64,000 nucleotides of DNA from Verrucomicrobiaceae bacterium (GTDB taxonomy: Bacteria; Verrucomicrobiota; Verrucomicrobiia; Verrucomicrobiales; Verrucomicrobiaceae): the NCBI GenBank assembly GCA_027486585.1, contig JAIXOU010000019.1:18228-82227 (forward strand). The letters are read 5' to 3'. Shown here one piece after another: positions 1 to 8,084 of this stretch. Both the position numbers and the translations under genes were made by a program. The notes beneath the pieces are model-generated. The model was not told the DNA's origin. It searched no databases and worked only from the letters and a program-made list of their open reading frames with translations. Each line of letters starts with the position of its first letter. Position 1 is the first letter of the stretch.

Positions 1-1428
1 GATGCCTCGGCCGTTGTCCTGCACGCAGAGCGTCACCCATCCGGCTTCCGTCTTCAGCTCTACTTTAACCTCGGACGCCTGGGAGTGCCGGGTGACGTTG
101 GTGAGGCATTCTTCAAAAATGCGGAATAGCGCAGTGGATAGCTCCGGTGGCATTTCCTGTTCTGTTTCCGGCAGATGCACCTTGCAAGAGATGCCGATGC
201 GTTCATGCAAACGTCTGGCTTCATATTGCAAGGCGGTGCCCAGTCCCAGTTTGTCCAGAACCACGGGGCGCAGCTCCGCCGCAATCACTTGCACGGAGGT
301 GGTGATGTCATCGACCATTTTTGGCATGTCAGAGAATCGCTGCAAGATGGCGTTGACTGCGGAGCAGCCTAGCAGCTCTCTGAGCTTCCGCTCCGCCCAG
401 ATCAGATCCATCTTGAGTCCGGTCAACTTCTGCCCCAGTTCATCGTGAATCTCCCGGGAGATGCGTGTGGCCTCCTCCTCACGCACGGTTTGTAGCCGCG
501 CAAGCAGGGAGCGCAATTGAGTGTGAGAGGTCTCGAGAGCGTCCTCAGCCTGTTTTCTGATGGTGATGTCGCGGATGTTGCACTGGATCACATGGCGCTC
601 TCCGGTGGAGTACACATTGCTGACAAACTCCACCGCGATCATGCGGCCATCCTTCGTTAAGAGAGGCAGGTTTTCATAACGGACATACCCATCTTTTTGT
701 AGCTGCATCAACTTCTCCTGATTCGAGACGATGTCCCCGAATGGGCTGAGCTCCCAGATAAACCTGCCAACCACCTCTTCGTGGGTGAAGCCCAGCAGTT
801 TGAGCAGGAATGGATTCACCTCGTTGATGCGACCAGTATGAGCATCCAGAATCAAGATGCCATCCTGCGCTGTTTCGAAAAGCTTCCGATACTTCAATTC
901 GGAGGCGCGGATCGCCTGCTCACCCTGCGCTGCTGCCTTTTCGCGGTTCATGCGCTCCGTGATGTCGCGGAAGTTGCATGCGATGAGACGTTGTTGGTCC
1001 ACCGTGTAGGAGTTGCTGATGAACTCGACATCGATCATCCGCCCGTCCTTGGTCTCAAGGCACAGTTCCTCGTGGTGGAGGATGTCTGTGTGTTGCAATT
1101 CCGCAAAGGTGGCCTTCGAAGCCGCCTCACCTTTAAAGGGCCCGATTTCCCAAAGTTTTTTCCCCAGAAACTCCTCCTGGGAGTAGCCGAGCAATCGTTG
1201 CATGAACAGGTTGGCGTCCATCACCTGGGCGGTATCTGCGTTTAAAATCAAAATCCCATGTTGGGCCGTTTCAAACAGACGCCGGTAACGCTGTTCTGAG
1301 GCAAGGATCCCCTGCTCATGATGCTCATAGGCCTCTGCTGTTCGGATCACCAGCTGCTCAGTCAGCACCTTGTGGCCGGGCTTTTGTGCCCTTGGCTGCT
1401 CTTTAAATTCGGTTAGTTTACAGATCAT
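1..1428 (-). CDS. PAS/PAS sensor histidine kinase, NarX/LuxR-type (3' end outside window)
   Basis: Translating the reverse strand from an ATG at 1428 gives 476 residues that run off the left edge in the last readable codons (DNGRGI, the G1 box). Two PAS domains are visible at about residues 44-160 and 172-290; both start with a YR.LFETAQ.GILIL segment and both end with an [CN]..RDIT motif. A HisKA_3 dimerisation helix follows, with REIHDELGQ and phospho-acceptor His328, then the ATPase N-box (EECLTNVTRHS, Asn444) and G1 box. No membrane segment is seen, so it is probably a cytoplasmic sensor that autophosphorylates and passes phosphate to a NarL-type regulator. The LuxR regulator at 5344-6033 is a possible partner (inference). 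The final G2 box and stop lie outside the window. The two PAS repeats resemble each other closely, suggesting internal duplication. Confidence 0.9.
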   Translation of the reverse strand, partial: MICKLTEFKEQPRAQKPGHKVLTEQLVIRTAEAYEHHEQGILASEQRYRRLFETAQHGILILNADTAQVMDANLFMQRLLGYSQEEFLGKKLWEIGPFKGEAASKATFAELQHTDILHHEELCLETKDGRMIDVEFISNSYTVDQQRLIACNFRDITERMNREKAAAQGEQAIRASELKYRKLFETAQDGILILDAHTGRINEVNPFLLKLLGFTHEEVVGRFIWELSPFGDIVSNQEKLMQLQKDGYVRYENLPLLTKDGRMIAVEFVSNVYSTGERHVIQCNIRDITIRKQAEDALETSHTQLRSLLARLQTVREEEATRISREIHDELGQKLTGLKMDLIWAERKLRELLGCSAVNAILQRFSDMPKMVDDITTSVQVIAAELRPVVLDKLGLGTALQYEARRLHERIGISCKVHLPETEQEMPPELSTALFRIFEECLTNVTRHSQASEVKVELKTEAGWVTLCVQDNGRGI

Positions 1429-1760
1429 GGGTTTATAAGAGTCCTCTGTGGAGTTTGAAAGGATCTTGAATGTTCGTGGCAACTTTGAATTATAGTTTTT
1501 TACCACTATTTGAACGACGAGGATATACAATTATTGGAGTGTGAGATGAGGTGCGCAATTCATGAGGAACATGGCGCAATCATAGCAGTATAGGGTCGCG
1601 TAAACCTTGGGGTCTTCACCCCACGCGGGTTCTCATTGAACTCGCGCGCTGCCTGTCACCCAAAGAAAAGCTACCCATCACAGAGAAAGAGCTTCGTTCT
1701 CAAACGCTCACCACAGCGTGTGTGGCGTAATGAAACCAAGCTGTTGAACGGTTCCGAGAG
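1429..1760. other. Intergenic gap upstream of the PAS kinase
   Basis: There is no convincing gene in these 332 bp. The stretch is AT-rich next to the kinase start, where a promoter would be expected. Around 1600-1650 it carries two short GC stems (TGGGG/CCCCA, and CGCGGGTTC against GAACTCGCG with one mismatch). These could form a terminator for the upstream receiver gene, but no T-run follows them. Confidence 0.5.
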
Positions 1761-2171
1761 TCACTTGGCCAGTCCAAGGGAGATGTAGCTTTGACCTTCC
1801 AGCGTCTTTCGAATCGCTTCAAATAACTCACCCCAAGGAGTACCCTTGGCCACGTAGGAGCTGGCCCCTGACTGCATGGAGCGCGTCACGAAGATGCTTT
1901 CCTGGTTCATGGAGACTGCGATCATAAGCGGCGGACGCGTCAGAGTTCGCAGTTCGGAAATGAGATCCAGCCCAGAGCTATCCCCCAGCTCAATGTCCAC
2001 CAGGGCAATGTCATAGCAGCGCAGCCTAGCTTCAGCCATGGCCTCGGTACTGCTATTCACGGCAGCGATCGTGGCTAGGGGGAATTCAGCCTTGAGCATG
2101 GCTTTGAATGCCCCGCGGACAAGGGCACTATCATCGACGATCAACACGCTAAACGGCAAGTCTGAAGACAT
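1761..2171 (-). CDS. Stand-alone response-regulator receiver domain protein
   Basis: The 136-residue protein is a single REC domain with no output domain. The acidic pair is Asp13-Asp14 (VLIVDDSALVR), the phospho-acceptor is Asp59 (IALVDIEL), and the conserved Lys is Lys109 (SYVAKGTPW). Length is typical of a CheY-like protein. It lies 21 bp downstream of the pseudokinase-like gene on the same strand, so the two are almost certainly co-transcribed and are probable phosphotransfer partners. With no DNA-binding domain, the output must be protein-protein interaction or phosphate shuttling (inference). Confidence 0.88.
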   Translation of the reverse strand: MSSDLPFSVLIVDDSALVRGAFKAMLKAEFPLATIAAVNSSTEAMAEARLRCYDIALVDIELGDSSGLDLISELRTLTRPPLMIAVSMNQESIFVTRSMQSGASSYVAKGTPWGELFEAIRKTLEGQSYISLGLAK

Positions 2172-2192
2172 TCGGCAGTATGGTGTAAGGGT

Positions 2193-2909
2193 TTACTGTG
2201 CGGCCGTGAGTGAACCTGTTGGTGCACATGCGATGACGCCGATACGCACGCCCCCCATTTGCGGCGCCTCGCAGACATAGATCTCGCACGCCGCAGCCGC
2301 ACATCTTGCCCTGACCACTGCAAGTCCGCCTGCTACCTCGGGACAGGTCCATAGTTCATCGCAGCCATCGTGGTCAATGGCTACATTGATCCGATTCTTC
2401 TGTGACTGGCTGATGACCGCAATCTTACTTGCTCCAGAGTAGCTGATGCACAGAGAGATCAACGACTGGACGATTCGGAAAAGGTTCAGCCGAGAGGCGA
2501 GCGGTAACTCGGGCTCCTCACCCTTCGTGTCCAGTGTCACCGAACCTGGGAACTGGTCTCTGAGGCTTGGCAAATGCTGCTGAAGGGCTGAGTTGAGGCC
2601 GAAAACTTTCAAGACCGGTGGGAACTGAGCATTTGTCAACTCACGCACCACCTGAAGCCCTTCCCTTAACGACGAATCGAGTTGGGTCAGCAATTTCACA
2701 GTCTTCGAAGAGGCTAGTTTGGGATCGAGTTCCAATCGAACGAGTTCCGCGACGGCCGCGCTAGCGACGAGTGTCCCCGCCACGTCCCTGTGCAGGTTGG
2801 TGGCTAGGGCAATGCTTTGGGCATCAAGGTCACGGATCACGTGCTGCAATCCCAACCACACGGCCTCAGCGCTTGGCTGGCTTACAAAGTCAGGAAGTTT
2901 GGATGTCAT
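2193..2909 (-). CDS. Degenerate histidine kinase / ChpT-like phosphotransferase
   Basis: This 238-residue protein has the layout of a HisKA_3 dimerisation helix followed by an ATPase-like fold, without any sensor domain. A candidate phospho-His is His40 in NLHRDVAGTL, matching the H-box LHD-G-L pattern. The ATPase motifs are broken: the N-box position reads LFRIVQSLISLCISYSGAS (residues 143-161), where active kinases carry an EA..N core, and the G1 position reads DHDGCDE instead of D.G.G. It therefore probably cannot bind ATP and may act as a His-containing phosphotransfer protein, as ChpT does. This function is inferred. The receiver protein 21 bp downstream is the obvious partner. It could instead be a decaying kinase. 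Confidence 0.7.
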   Translation of the reverse strand: MTSKLPDFVSQPSAEAVWLGLQHVIRDLDAQSIALATNLHRDVAGTLVASAAVAELVRLELDPKLASSKTVKLLTQLDSSLREGLQVVRELTNAQFPPVLKVFGLNSALQQHLPSLRDQFPGSVTLDTKGEEPELPLASRLNLFRIVQSLISLCISYSGASKIAVISQSQKNRINVAIDHDGCDELWTCPEVAGGLAVVRARCAAAACEIYVCEAPQMGGVRIGVIACAPTGSLTAAQ

Positions 2910-3531
2910 CGGTTATTCAAATAAACTATTCTGGCCATGATTCACCGTGCGCCGAATTCCCCAAGTTACCAGCTTCGCAGGGAAGGGTGACTATCCCTTG
3001 AGATGAAAGAAATCAGAAGGTGAGTGGATTCATGGCAAGGTGAAGTGGGATCGTCGGGCAGGAGCAAAGCTGATAGCCACCTCCAGACCTTCCCCATAGT
3101 CGTGATTTCTTCGTTTAAAGCTAGATTTATTGTTCGTGCATTGATGGCCAGTCAGATCTTTAGAGCGGCCATCTTGTCCTTCCTCTCTAGCAGGCCGTCT
3201 ATCAGGGCGCGGGCCTTCTAAATCCTATGCCGGTGAGGCTGGTTTGTGTTCAAATGCCGGCCTCTCTCAGAGGCGGCAAGCGGTAGGCCTGAATCGTCTC
3301 CATCTTGTTGATCCACGGCTTCCCTGCAGCGCATGTTTCAGCCTGCGCTTGAGGTTTCTGCAAAACAGATCAAAAACCAAGCTGAATAGAGGTCGATTTC
3401 GTATGGCTGATGGGTTAATCAATAAAAACCAAGCGATCAATCACAAGGTCTTAGTGATTATACTTATTTTATATTATGGGTTAACCCATTAATAACCTAT
3501 CAGCAAATTAGGGATACGGTTAATTTCGATT
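2910..3531. other. Long intergenic region with AT-rich promoter zone
   Basis: There is no protein-like reading frame in these 622 bp; the two short open frames have no recognisable features. The last 120 bp before the NlpC/P60-like gene are strongly AT-rich. They contain an imperfect operator-like site (TGGGTTAATCAA, 3411-3422), an AATCAC/GTGATT inverted pair (3439-3459) and the perfect palindrome at 3477-3488. This looks like a regulated promoter for the 3532 gene. The opposite side would hold the promoter of the pseudokinase operon. Confidence 0.55.
3477..3488. promoter_or_regulatory. Candidate operator, palindrome copy 1
   Basis: TGGGTTAACCCA is a perfect 12-bp palindrome whose centre lies about 50 bp upstream of the GTG start of the NlpC/P60-like gene. 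Two further identical copies occur at 5241-5252 and 8085-8096, each upstream of a regulatory gene. Binding by a dimeric transcription factor is inferred from the symmetry and placement. Confidence 0.6.
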
Positions 3532-4332
3532 GTGAACTTAACTGGATCAGTCACTTCCTTCGGGAACCTCATCTTCATCGTTGTGCTCTTTGCCTCAAAT
3601 GGGCTCGGCCAAGTGTCGTACCAGGAGGCGGGGAGTCGCTATTACCAGCACGCCAGTGAGGCGGCACGAGCGGCCCAATGGGTTGACTATCATTCCCGCC
3701 AGGCTTGGCAGAATCCATGGCAGCAGGACCTCGTTGCCCTTGCTTGGCAGTGGAAGGCTTACGAAACCCACCAGCGTCAGTGGGCCGCCTACTACCAGCA
3801 GTACGCATACGCACAATCGGTTACGTACTCCCAGCCTCCTACCGCGCAGTCCCAGCCTCCAGCCACGCACTCCAAGTCTCTTACCACGACGCCTCAGTCC
3901 CAGGCCATCGGCGGCCTCCAGTCACCTATCGTCATGCGTGGCAGCCAGGCCTATGGCCATACCAGTCTGCCCTCCGTCCTTCAGCGCATGATCCAGGCTG
4001 GCAACGCCCTAAAAAACAAGCCCTACATCTTTGGCGGCGGCCACCGCCAGCTCGAGGACGTGGGTTACGACTGCTCCAGTTCGGTGTCATACATGCTCAT
4101 CAAGGCTGGGCTGTTAAACCAGGTGCTCACTTCCAAGAGCTTCGCCGACTATGGCGCATCTGGGCCCGGGCGCTATGTCACCCTTTGGATAAAACCCGGG
4201 CATCATGTCTTCATCACCATCTGCGGACTGCGCTTTGACACCACCGGTGGTCAGGTGGCAGATGGGCCACGTTGGCGTAAGACGGACCGCAGCCTCAGCG
4301 GATTCATGCCACGCCATCCACACGGGCTGTGA
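3532..4332 (+). CDS. Secreted NlpC/P60-like cell-wall hydrolase
   Basis: The 266-residue protein starts at GTG. Its N-terminus is hydrophobic (signal peptide about 1-26, ending ASNGLGQ). A W/Y/Q-rich region (about 28-95) and a low-complexity linker of repeated Q/S/P/T units (about 100-130) follow. The C-terminal half has the NlpC/P60 pattern: GGGHRQ..DVGYDCSSSVSYML with candidate nucleophile Cys181, and GHHVFITICG.RFDTTG with candidate His224 or His225. Proteins of this family cleave peptide bonds in peptidoglycan stems; this one should act in the envelope. A DoxX-family gene starts 16 bp downstream. The upstream palindrome suggests control together with the H-NOX and LuxR genes (inference). 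Family assignment rests on the Cys/His blocks only. Confidence 0.72.
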   Translation: MNLTGSVTSFGNLIFIVVLFASNGLGQVSYQEAGSRYYQHASEAARAAQWVDYHSRQAWQNPWQQDLVALAWQWKAYETHQRQWAAYYQQYAYAQSVTYSQPPTAQSQPPATHSKSLTTTPQSQAIGGLQSPIVMRGSQAYGHTSLPSVLQRMIQAGNALKNKPYIFGGGHRQLEDVGYDCSSSVSYMLIKAGLLNQVLTSKSFADYGASGPGRYVTLWIKPGHHVFITICGLRFDTTGGQVADGPRWRKTDRSLSGFMPRHPHGL

Positions 4333-4348
4333 CCGCCCTTCAGCCGAC

Positions 4349-4774
4349 ATGAGACGTACTTCGAAAAAGACGGATAGGAGCGCAGCCTCCTTCCAACAGG
4401 ATGCCGGCCTGTTACTACTCCGGCTTGGCCTGGGCCTACCCATGTTGTTGCAGCATGGGCTGCCCTACTGGAGGCAGTTTCAGGAAGAAGCTTCAAGCTT
4501 TCTTAGCGTCTTCGGTCTTGATGCCCGTACTACTCTTGTCCTAACCATCGCTGCCGAAGTCGGCGCATCCCTGCTCATGATCGCTGGGTTATTCACTCGT
4601 GCTGCATCACTTCTCTTTGCTGCCACTATGGCGGTGGCTTTTGTCGTCGTCCACGGTGCCAGCTTCGAGGGGGAGCAATCCGGAGAGCTGGCCTTCCTTT
4701 ACTTCATCGGGTCGGCCTCTCTCATCATCATGGGGCCGGGGCGCTTCTCATGGGATTGCTACAAGAACGCCTAG
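4349..4774 (+). CDS. DoxX-family membrane protein
   Basis: I place the start at the ATG at 4349, just after the NlpC/P60-like stop, giving 141 residues; a longer frame exists upstream but overlaps the preceding gene. The protein has four predicted membrane segments: LLLLRLGLGLPMLLQHG, TLVLTIAAEVGASLLMIAGLF, ASLLFAATMAVAFVVVHG and LAFLYFIGSASLIIMG. The R.GLG...L.HG start and the GLFTR/A.......A motif are typical of DoxX/SURF4-like proteins. Family members are linked to redox or sulfur homeostasis, but the role here is unknown. The last residues (GPGRFSWDCYKNA) are the usual DoxX C-terminus. It is probably co-transcribed with the upstream hydrolase. Confidence 0.82.
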   Translation: MRRTSKKTDRSAASFQQDAGLLLLRLGLGLPMLLQHGLPYWRQFQEEASSFLSVFGLDARTTLVLTIAAEVGASLLMIAGLFTRAASLLFAATMAVAFVVVHGASFEGEQSGELAFLYFIGSASLIIMGPGRFSWDCYKNA

Positions 4775-4808
4775 CCTGACCTGCTGACTAACTTCAACCT
4801 GTTATCTC

Positions 4809-4883
4809 CATTCAGCCACGCGGCAGTCCGTGCTAGTCATGAAACTCGACTGCGACTTTCGGTAAGCTCACATAGGCGGCGTC
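4809..4883. repeat. Degenerate direct repeat, copy A
   Basis: This 75-bp stretch aligns without gaps to 6186-6260 at roughly three quarters identity. A perfectly shared core surrounds ATGAAACTCGACTGCGACTT. The two copies bracket the LuxR response regulator and its promoter. They may be remnants of a duplicated gene end or of a mobile element. Confidence 0.65.
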
Positions 4884-5120
4884 TCGTGGCGACTTTCATG
4901 AATAGATCAAGCTAGGGCGGCAAACACGTTCACATGACTGCACAGGGCTAACGCATGAAACGAGCGCTTGAATATGACTCGCGGCTAAAATGGGCTTGCT
5001 TCAAGAGATAGCGGCGCACTGGTCAATCAATCCTTTGGCACGTCAGCGTCTTGGATTCGTCTGTGAAGACAGCCGTCTTGGGAAGACTTTACCCAAGATA
5101 TTTAGCTGGTAAATCACTAA

Positions 5121-5150
5121 CTGGCGGTGGCGCTCGTACGCCACCGCCAG
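5121..5150. terminator. Perfect 12-bp GC-rich stem-loop
   Basis: CTGGCGGTGGCG (5121-5132) and CGCCACCGCCAG (5139-5150) pair perfectly around a 6-nt loop. It could end transcription from the DoxX side or insulate the next promoter. No T-run follows directly, so it could also be a REP-like element. Confidence 0.45.
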
Positions 5151-5240
5151 CCAATAGCCAGAGGCGGAAAGGACAAACAAAAACCGTCCCACCTCGAGTT
5201 TTATATTCATGACAAATAAGAATGAATACAAAACCAACAA

Positions 5241-5252
5241 TGGGTTAACCCA
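5241..5252. promoter_or_regulatory. Candidate operator, palindrome copy 2
   Basis: The TGGGTTAACCCA palindrome sits about 100 bp upstream of the LuxR-type regulator start. A related sequence, GAGTTAATCCAT, lies 40 bp further downstream (5281-5292), so a paired-site operator and autoregulation are possible (inference). Confidence 0.6.
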
Positions 5253-5343
5253 AATAAAAGCAGGCGGCTGAGCAGCGTTCGAGTTAATCCATAACCTTAT
5301 TCGTCGCCAACAAAGGCTCACTAACTTCACGATCTCACCGCAG

Positions 5344-6033
5344 TTGAAAACCCAGCCTCAAACTAGACGCGTCGGACTCGTGGAAGACGATCGGGTGATA
5401 CGCACCTTTCTCACTGCACTGCTACAAAATCAGGCTGGGGTGGAGTCTGTGAAGACTTGGGAGTCAGCGGAGGATTTTGCAGCCAGTTCTTTGGCACGAA
5501 AGGACCTAGACCTTCTGTTGGTGGATTTGAATCTACCTGGTGAGAGTGGCATTTCAGTGATTCAAAAAATGCAGCAAGAGCAGCCTGAGTTACCTTGCAT
5601 TGTGCTGACTTCCTCCAGCGATCCCCAGGATGTTTTTGATGCGATGCGGAGCGGTGCATCTGGATATTTAGTCAAGGATTCGAATCCGGATGAACTGCTC
5701 AGCAGTATTCGAATGGCCATCCATGATGGTGTCATCTTGAGCCCGGTTATCGCCAAACTTCTTGTGAATGAATTTCTGAGCAAGGGGAAAGCCGCTCCAA
5801 TCGACTCTGCTTACATTCCAGGTGGGGTAAAAAGCCTGACCAATCGCGAGATTGAAGTGCTTAAAATGATTTCAATGTTTGGTTCAGCCAAGGCGACGGG
5901 GGAAGCTCTGGGATTGAGCCATGAAACCATCCGTGTCCACATGAAAAGGATTTACCAAAAACTTCACGTTAGATCAAAGACTCAAGCGGTGGCCGTCTGG
6001 CATCAAGAGAACTCCAAAAAACATGGTCTTTAG
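5344..6033 (+). CDS. NarL/LuxR-family response regulator
   Basis: The 229-residue protein combines a REC domain (about 9-130) with a LuxR-type helix-turn-helix (about 157-225). Key residues are the acidic pair in GLVEDDRV, phospho-acceptor Asp61 (LLLVDLNLPG) and Lys in YLVKDSNP. The HTH shows LTNREIEVLKMIS..G..KATGEALGLSHETIRVHMKRIYQKLHV. The start is a TTG; no ATG or GTG lies between it and the first beta strand of the REC domain, so TTG is the only sensible choice. A palindrome upstream suggests autoregulation or control by another factor. The PAS kinase at the left edge is of the class that pairs with such regulators. Confidence 0.9.
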   Translation: MKTQPQTRRVGLVEDDRVIRTFLTALLQNQAGVESVKTWESAEDFAASSLARKDLDLLLVDLNLPGESGISVIQKMQQEQPELPCIVLTSSSDPQDVFDAMRSGASGYLVKDSNPDELLSSIRMAIHDGVILSPVIAKLLVNEFLSKGKAAPIDSAYIPGGVKSLTNREIEVLKMISMFGSAKATGEALGLSHETIRVHMKRIYQKLHVRSKTQAVAVWHQENSKKHGL

Positions 6034-6477
6034 GCTTGTGCTGACTCACTTCCCCTAGCCACGGGAAAATGAATGGCAGCAGTAGAGTGTTTGAGAAAAG
6101 CCATTCTACAGCCATAAGCCTTGGGTGCCGAAACATAGACCGCTTTATCCACCGACTGACTCCGAGGAAGTTACTCCCACTTCCACACTCAGCGCAGCGA
6201 AGTTCGGTGCTATCCATGAAACTCGACTGCGACTTGCTGGAAGCTCACCTTGGCGGTGTTGAGCTTGTTTTGAAAGGCATTGAGCATTTAGCGTAAAACA
6301 GGAATGGCTGACCGCCGATTTGCATCCGTCCTTGATTCCACAAAGCTTGTTGTGCCTTTTGCAACCTCACGGATCAGTTTATCGACAAGTGTCTTGCTGA
6401 CTTTCTTCGACAGAAGGGCTTCGTCTTCGATGATTTGGCAGCACTCCGTGATGCCAAGAAGGCCAAAGATGGAACAA
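6034..6477. other. Intergenic region with direct-repeat copy B
   Basis: No recognisable gene is present in these 444 bp. Copy B of the direct repeat (6186-6260) lies inside a short open frame (6069-6296, + strand) with no known family. An antisense open frame continuing leftward from the hybrid-kinase fragment shows no domain. This is the convergent side of two transcription units, so both must terminate here, but I could not see a clear terminator. Confidence 0.45.
6186..6260. repeat. Degenerate direct repeat, copy B
   Basis: This is the partner of 4809-4883 in the same orientation, 1377 bp away. Here the core reads on as an open frame encoding MKLDCDLLEAHLGGVEL; in copy A the same frame is interrupted soon after the core. 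Confidence 0.65.
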
Positions 6478-7440
6478 CTACCCATGGTTTGGTTGTTCTT
6501 CAGCCTGGTGCTTCTCTTTTGCGAATCGTGACAGTATGTCGTGCAGGGAGGATACGTCGAAGGGCTTGGCAAGATAGTCGTCCATGCCTGCTTCTAGGCA
6601 GCGCATGCGGTCCCCAGGCATTGCGCTGGCCGTCATGGCGATGATTCTACAGGTGGATTGTGCAGCGCCAGATTGAATTTCAAGTTCACGGATTCGGCGG
6701 GCAGCTTCATAGCCGTCCATGACTGGCATTTGGCAGTCCATGAGAATGGTGTCGTAAGCGTGCTCTTGATGCATTTGGATTGCTTGTTTGCCATTGGCTG
6801 CGATGTCAGTATCACAGCCCATCTTCTGTAGCAGCAAGACCGCGAGTCTGGCGTTTGCTTGATTATTCTCAGCCACGAGCACCCTCAGTCCGAGATGTCG
6901 GCTGAAGTCTCGAAGCTGTTGAAGCGATTTACGGATCGCATTCTGCTGCAACGGACGTGAGAGCTGGTTCCAGTCGTCAGGAATCCTGATGCCTTCGGGG
7001 GCTGCCCGGGTCACTATGATTCTTGGCACGTTTGAGGAGACTTGTTTCCGCCATTTATCAAGAGCTCTAACTAAAGTAGTGTTCAGCCAGGAACCATCAA
7101 TGATGAGAACATTAGGTGGCGGGCCCTTTTTGCGCAGGTCAGCTTGCAGCTCGGCAACGCTCGTGATCTGCCGCAAAGTTATCTCAGGACTTTGCATAGC
7201 CGACAGAATGGATTCGCGAACATTTTCAGAGTCGTCGGCAACCCAAAGGGCAATTGAGCAGGATCTTGGCTGCGAGTCCGCAGTCTGCATCACCGAACTG
7301 ATCAAAAATGGGATGCGCAACCAAAAGCGTGAGCCTATGCCAGGCTTGGTCGCCCCTTCGATCTCATCGTTTGTGAGATCAACGAGTGCGAACGGAAAGC
7401 GTTCTTTTAGCTGAGGCCATGGTGAATAGGGTGCATTCAT
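6478..7440 (-). CDS. Headless hybrid kinase: ATPase remnant plus two receiver domains
   Basis: The 320-residue protein begins with about 46 residues that look like the very end of a histidine-kinase ATPase domain (GIGSRFWLRIPF at 35-45), with no H-, N- or G1-box before it. A weakly conserved receiver follows (about 63-175, Asp115 in VLIIDGSW), then a canonical receiver (about 185-307) with Asp235 in LMDCQMPVMDGYEA, Thr270 and Lys292 in YLAKPFD. The gene starts 21 bp after the H-NOX stop and must be co-transcribed with it. H-NOX proteins are commonly encoded next to hybrid kinases that they control, so this looks like such a kinase that lost its sensor and catalytic core. It may still work as a phosphate-accepting output, or be a decaying gene. 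Confidence 0.75.
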   Translation of the reverse strand: MNAPYSPWPQLKERFPFALVDLTNDEIEGATKPGIGSRFWLRIPFLISSVMQTADSQPRSCSIALWVADDSENVRESILSAMQSPEITLRQITSVAELQADLRKKGPPPNVLIIDGSWLNTTLVRALDKWRKQVSSNVPRIIVTRAAPEGIRIPDDWNQLSRPLQQNAIRKSLQQLRDFSRHLGLRVLVAENNQANARLAVLLLQKMGCDTDIAANGKQAIQMHQEHAYDTILMDCQMPVMDGYEAARRIRELEIQSGAAQSTCRIIAMTASAMPGDRMRCLEAGMDDYLAKPFDVSSLHDILSRFAKEKHQAEEQPNHG

Positions 7441-7461
7441 GACTTGGATTCAAGGGGTGCT

Positions 7462-8007
7462 TCAAACCTTCCAACTTACCTGAAAGACATCATGATCTGC
7501 TCCGTCGTCCTGCCGTTGCTCATGGCAAAGGGTGACCGGTGTTGCAAACATTTCCCCGAGGCCGTCCAGAAGACCAATGACAAATGCTGACAGGCCACGC
7601 CGATGACTTCGATAGTGCAGACGCAAAGAATTCTTTTCGACGTCGGAGCACTCAAACTCCGGCGGTCTCAATGCCGGCATCATCACGATGCGTGTATGAA
7701 AATTTGGCAAATTCGCCAGAAATTCTCCGAGCGACTTACCTCCAGCCTTCATGAGGTGCCCGTAACCCTCTTGGGTTGTCTTCAGGATCCACCAGCGACC
7801 AAATTCATTCAGCACCACTTCAGCTGGCACGGCCAGAACCGCCGATGCTGCAGCCACCAGTCGAAAAGTGAGCTCGTCTGGGTAGGTTTCGCTAGAGATG
7901 AACATTTCCTCTTCCACCCCTGCTTGCTGCCGGATGTTCTCCCAAACCCCTGCACCATGATTTGTGACGATCAAATCTTGGACTGCTTTGTTGACCATTC
8001 CGTACAT
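7462..8007 (-). CDS. H-NOX haem-based gas sensor (HNOB domain protein)
   Basis: The 181-residue stand-alone H-NOX starts MYGMVNKAVQDLIV, the standard family N-terminus. The proximal haem ligand is His104 in LPNFHTRI, Pro116 lies in LRPPEF, and the haem-propionate clamp YxSxR is present as Tyr132-Ser134-Arg136 (HYRSHRRG). All residues needed for haem binding are therefore present. Bacterial H-NOX proteins bind NO (some also O2) and control a neighbouring kinase or cyclic-di-GMP enzyme. Here the neighbour is the truncated hybrid-kinase gene 21 bp downstream. A TGGGTTAACCCA palindrome lies about 80 bp upstream of the start. Ligand choice between NO and O2 cannot be settled from sequence by eye. 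Confidence 0.92.
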   Translation of the reverse strand: MYGMVNKAVQDLIVTNHGAGVWENIRQQAGVEEEMFISSETYPDELTFRLVAAASAVLAVPAEVVLNEFGRWWILKTTQEGYGHLMKAGGKSLGEFLANLPNFHTRIVMMPALRPPEFECSDVEKNSLRLHYRSHRRGLSAFVIGLLDGLGEMFATPVTLCHEQRQDDGADHDVFQVSWKV

Positions 8008-8084
8008 GAGTTTTGTTGAATTTGGGTTAGACGATTTAGGTTACCTCAACTTCCTCCATAACCACTGTTAGATAACTGGTTTTA

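Larger units (their letters stand above)
4775..5343. other. Intergenic region holding a repeat, a strong hairpin and an operator
   Basis: There is no convincing gene in these 569 bp. An antisense open frame of 95 codons (5043-5330) exists, but it spans the hairpin and operator and has no recognised domain. The region holds copy A of a degenerate direct repeat (4809-4883), a perfect 12-bp stem hairpin (5121-5150), the palindrome at 5241-5252 and a related half-site (5281-5292). Confidence 0.55.

Noticed and set aside
3244..3492. 82-codon frame before the NlpC/P60-like gene
   Set aside because: It runs through the AT-rich promoter and the palindrome, and the sequence looks random.
5043..5330. 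95-codon minus-strand frame with one hydrophobic stretch
   Set aside because: It covers the hairpin and the operator, has no family and weak start context, so it is more likely non-coding.
6069..6296. 75-codon frame containing direct-repeat copy B as a possible transposase end
   Set aside because: No transposase motif or inverted terminal repeat could be seen; kept only as a repeat.
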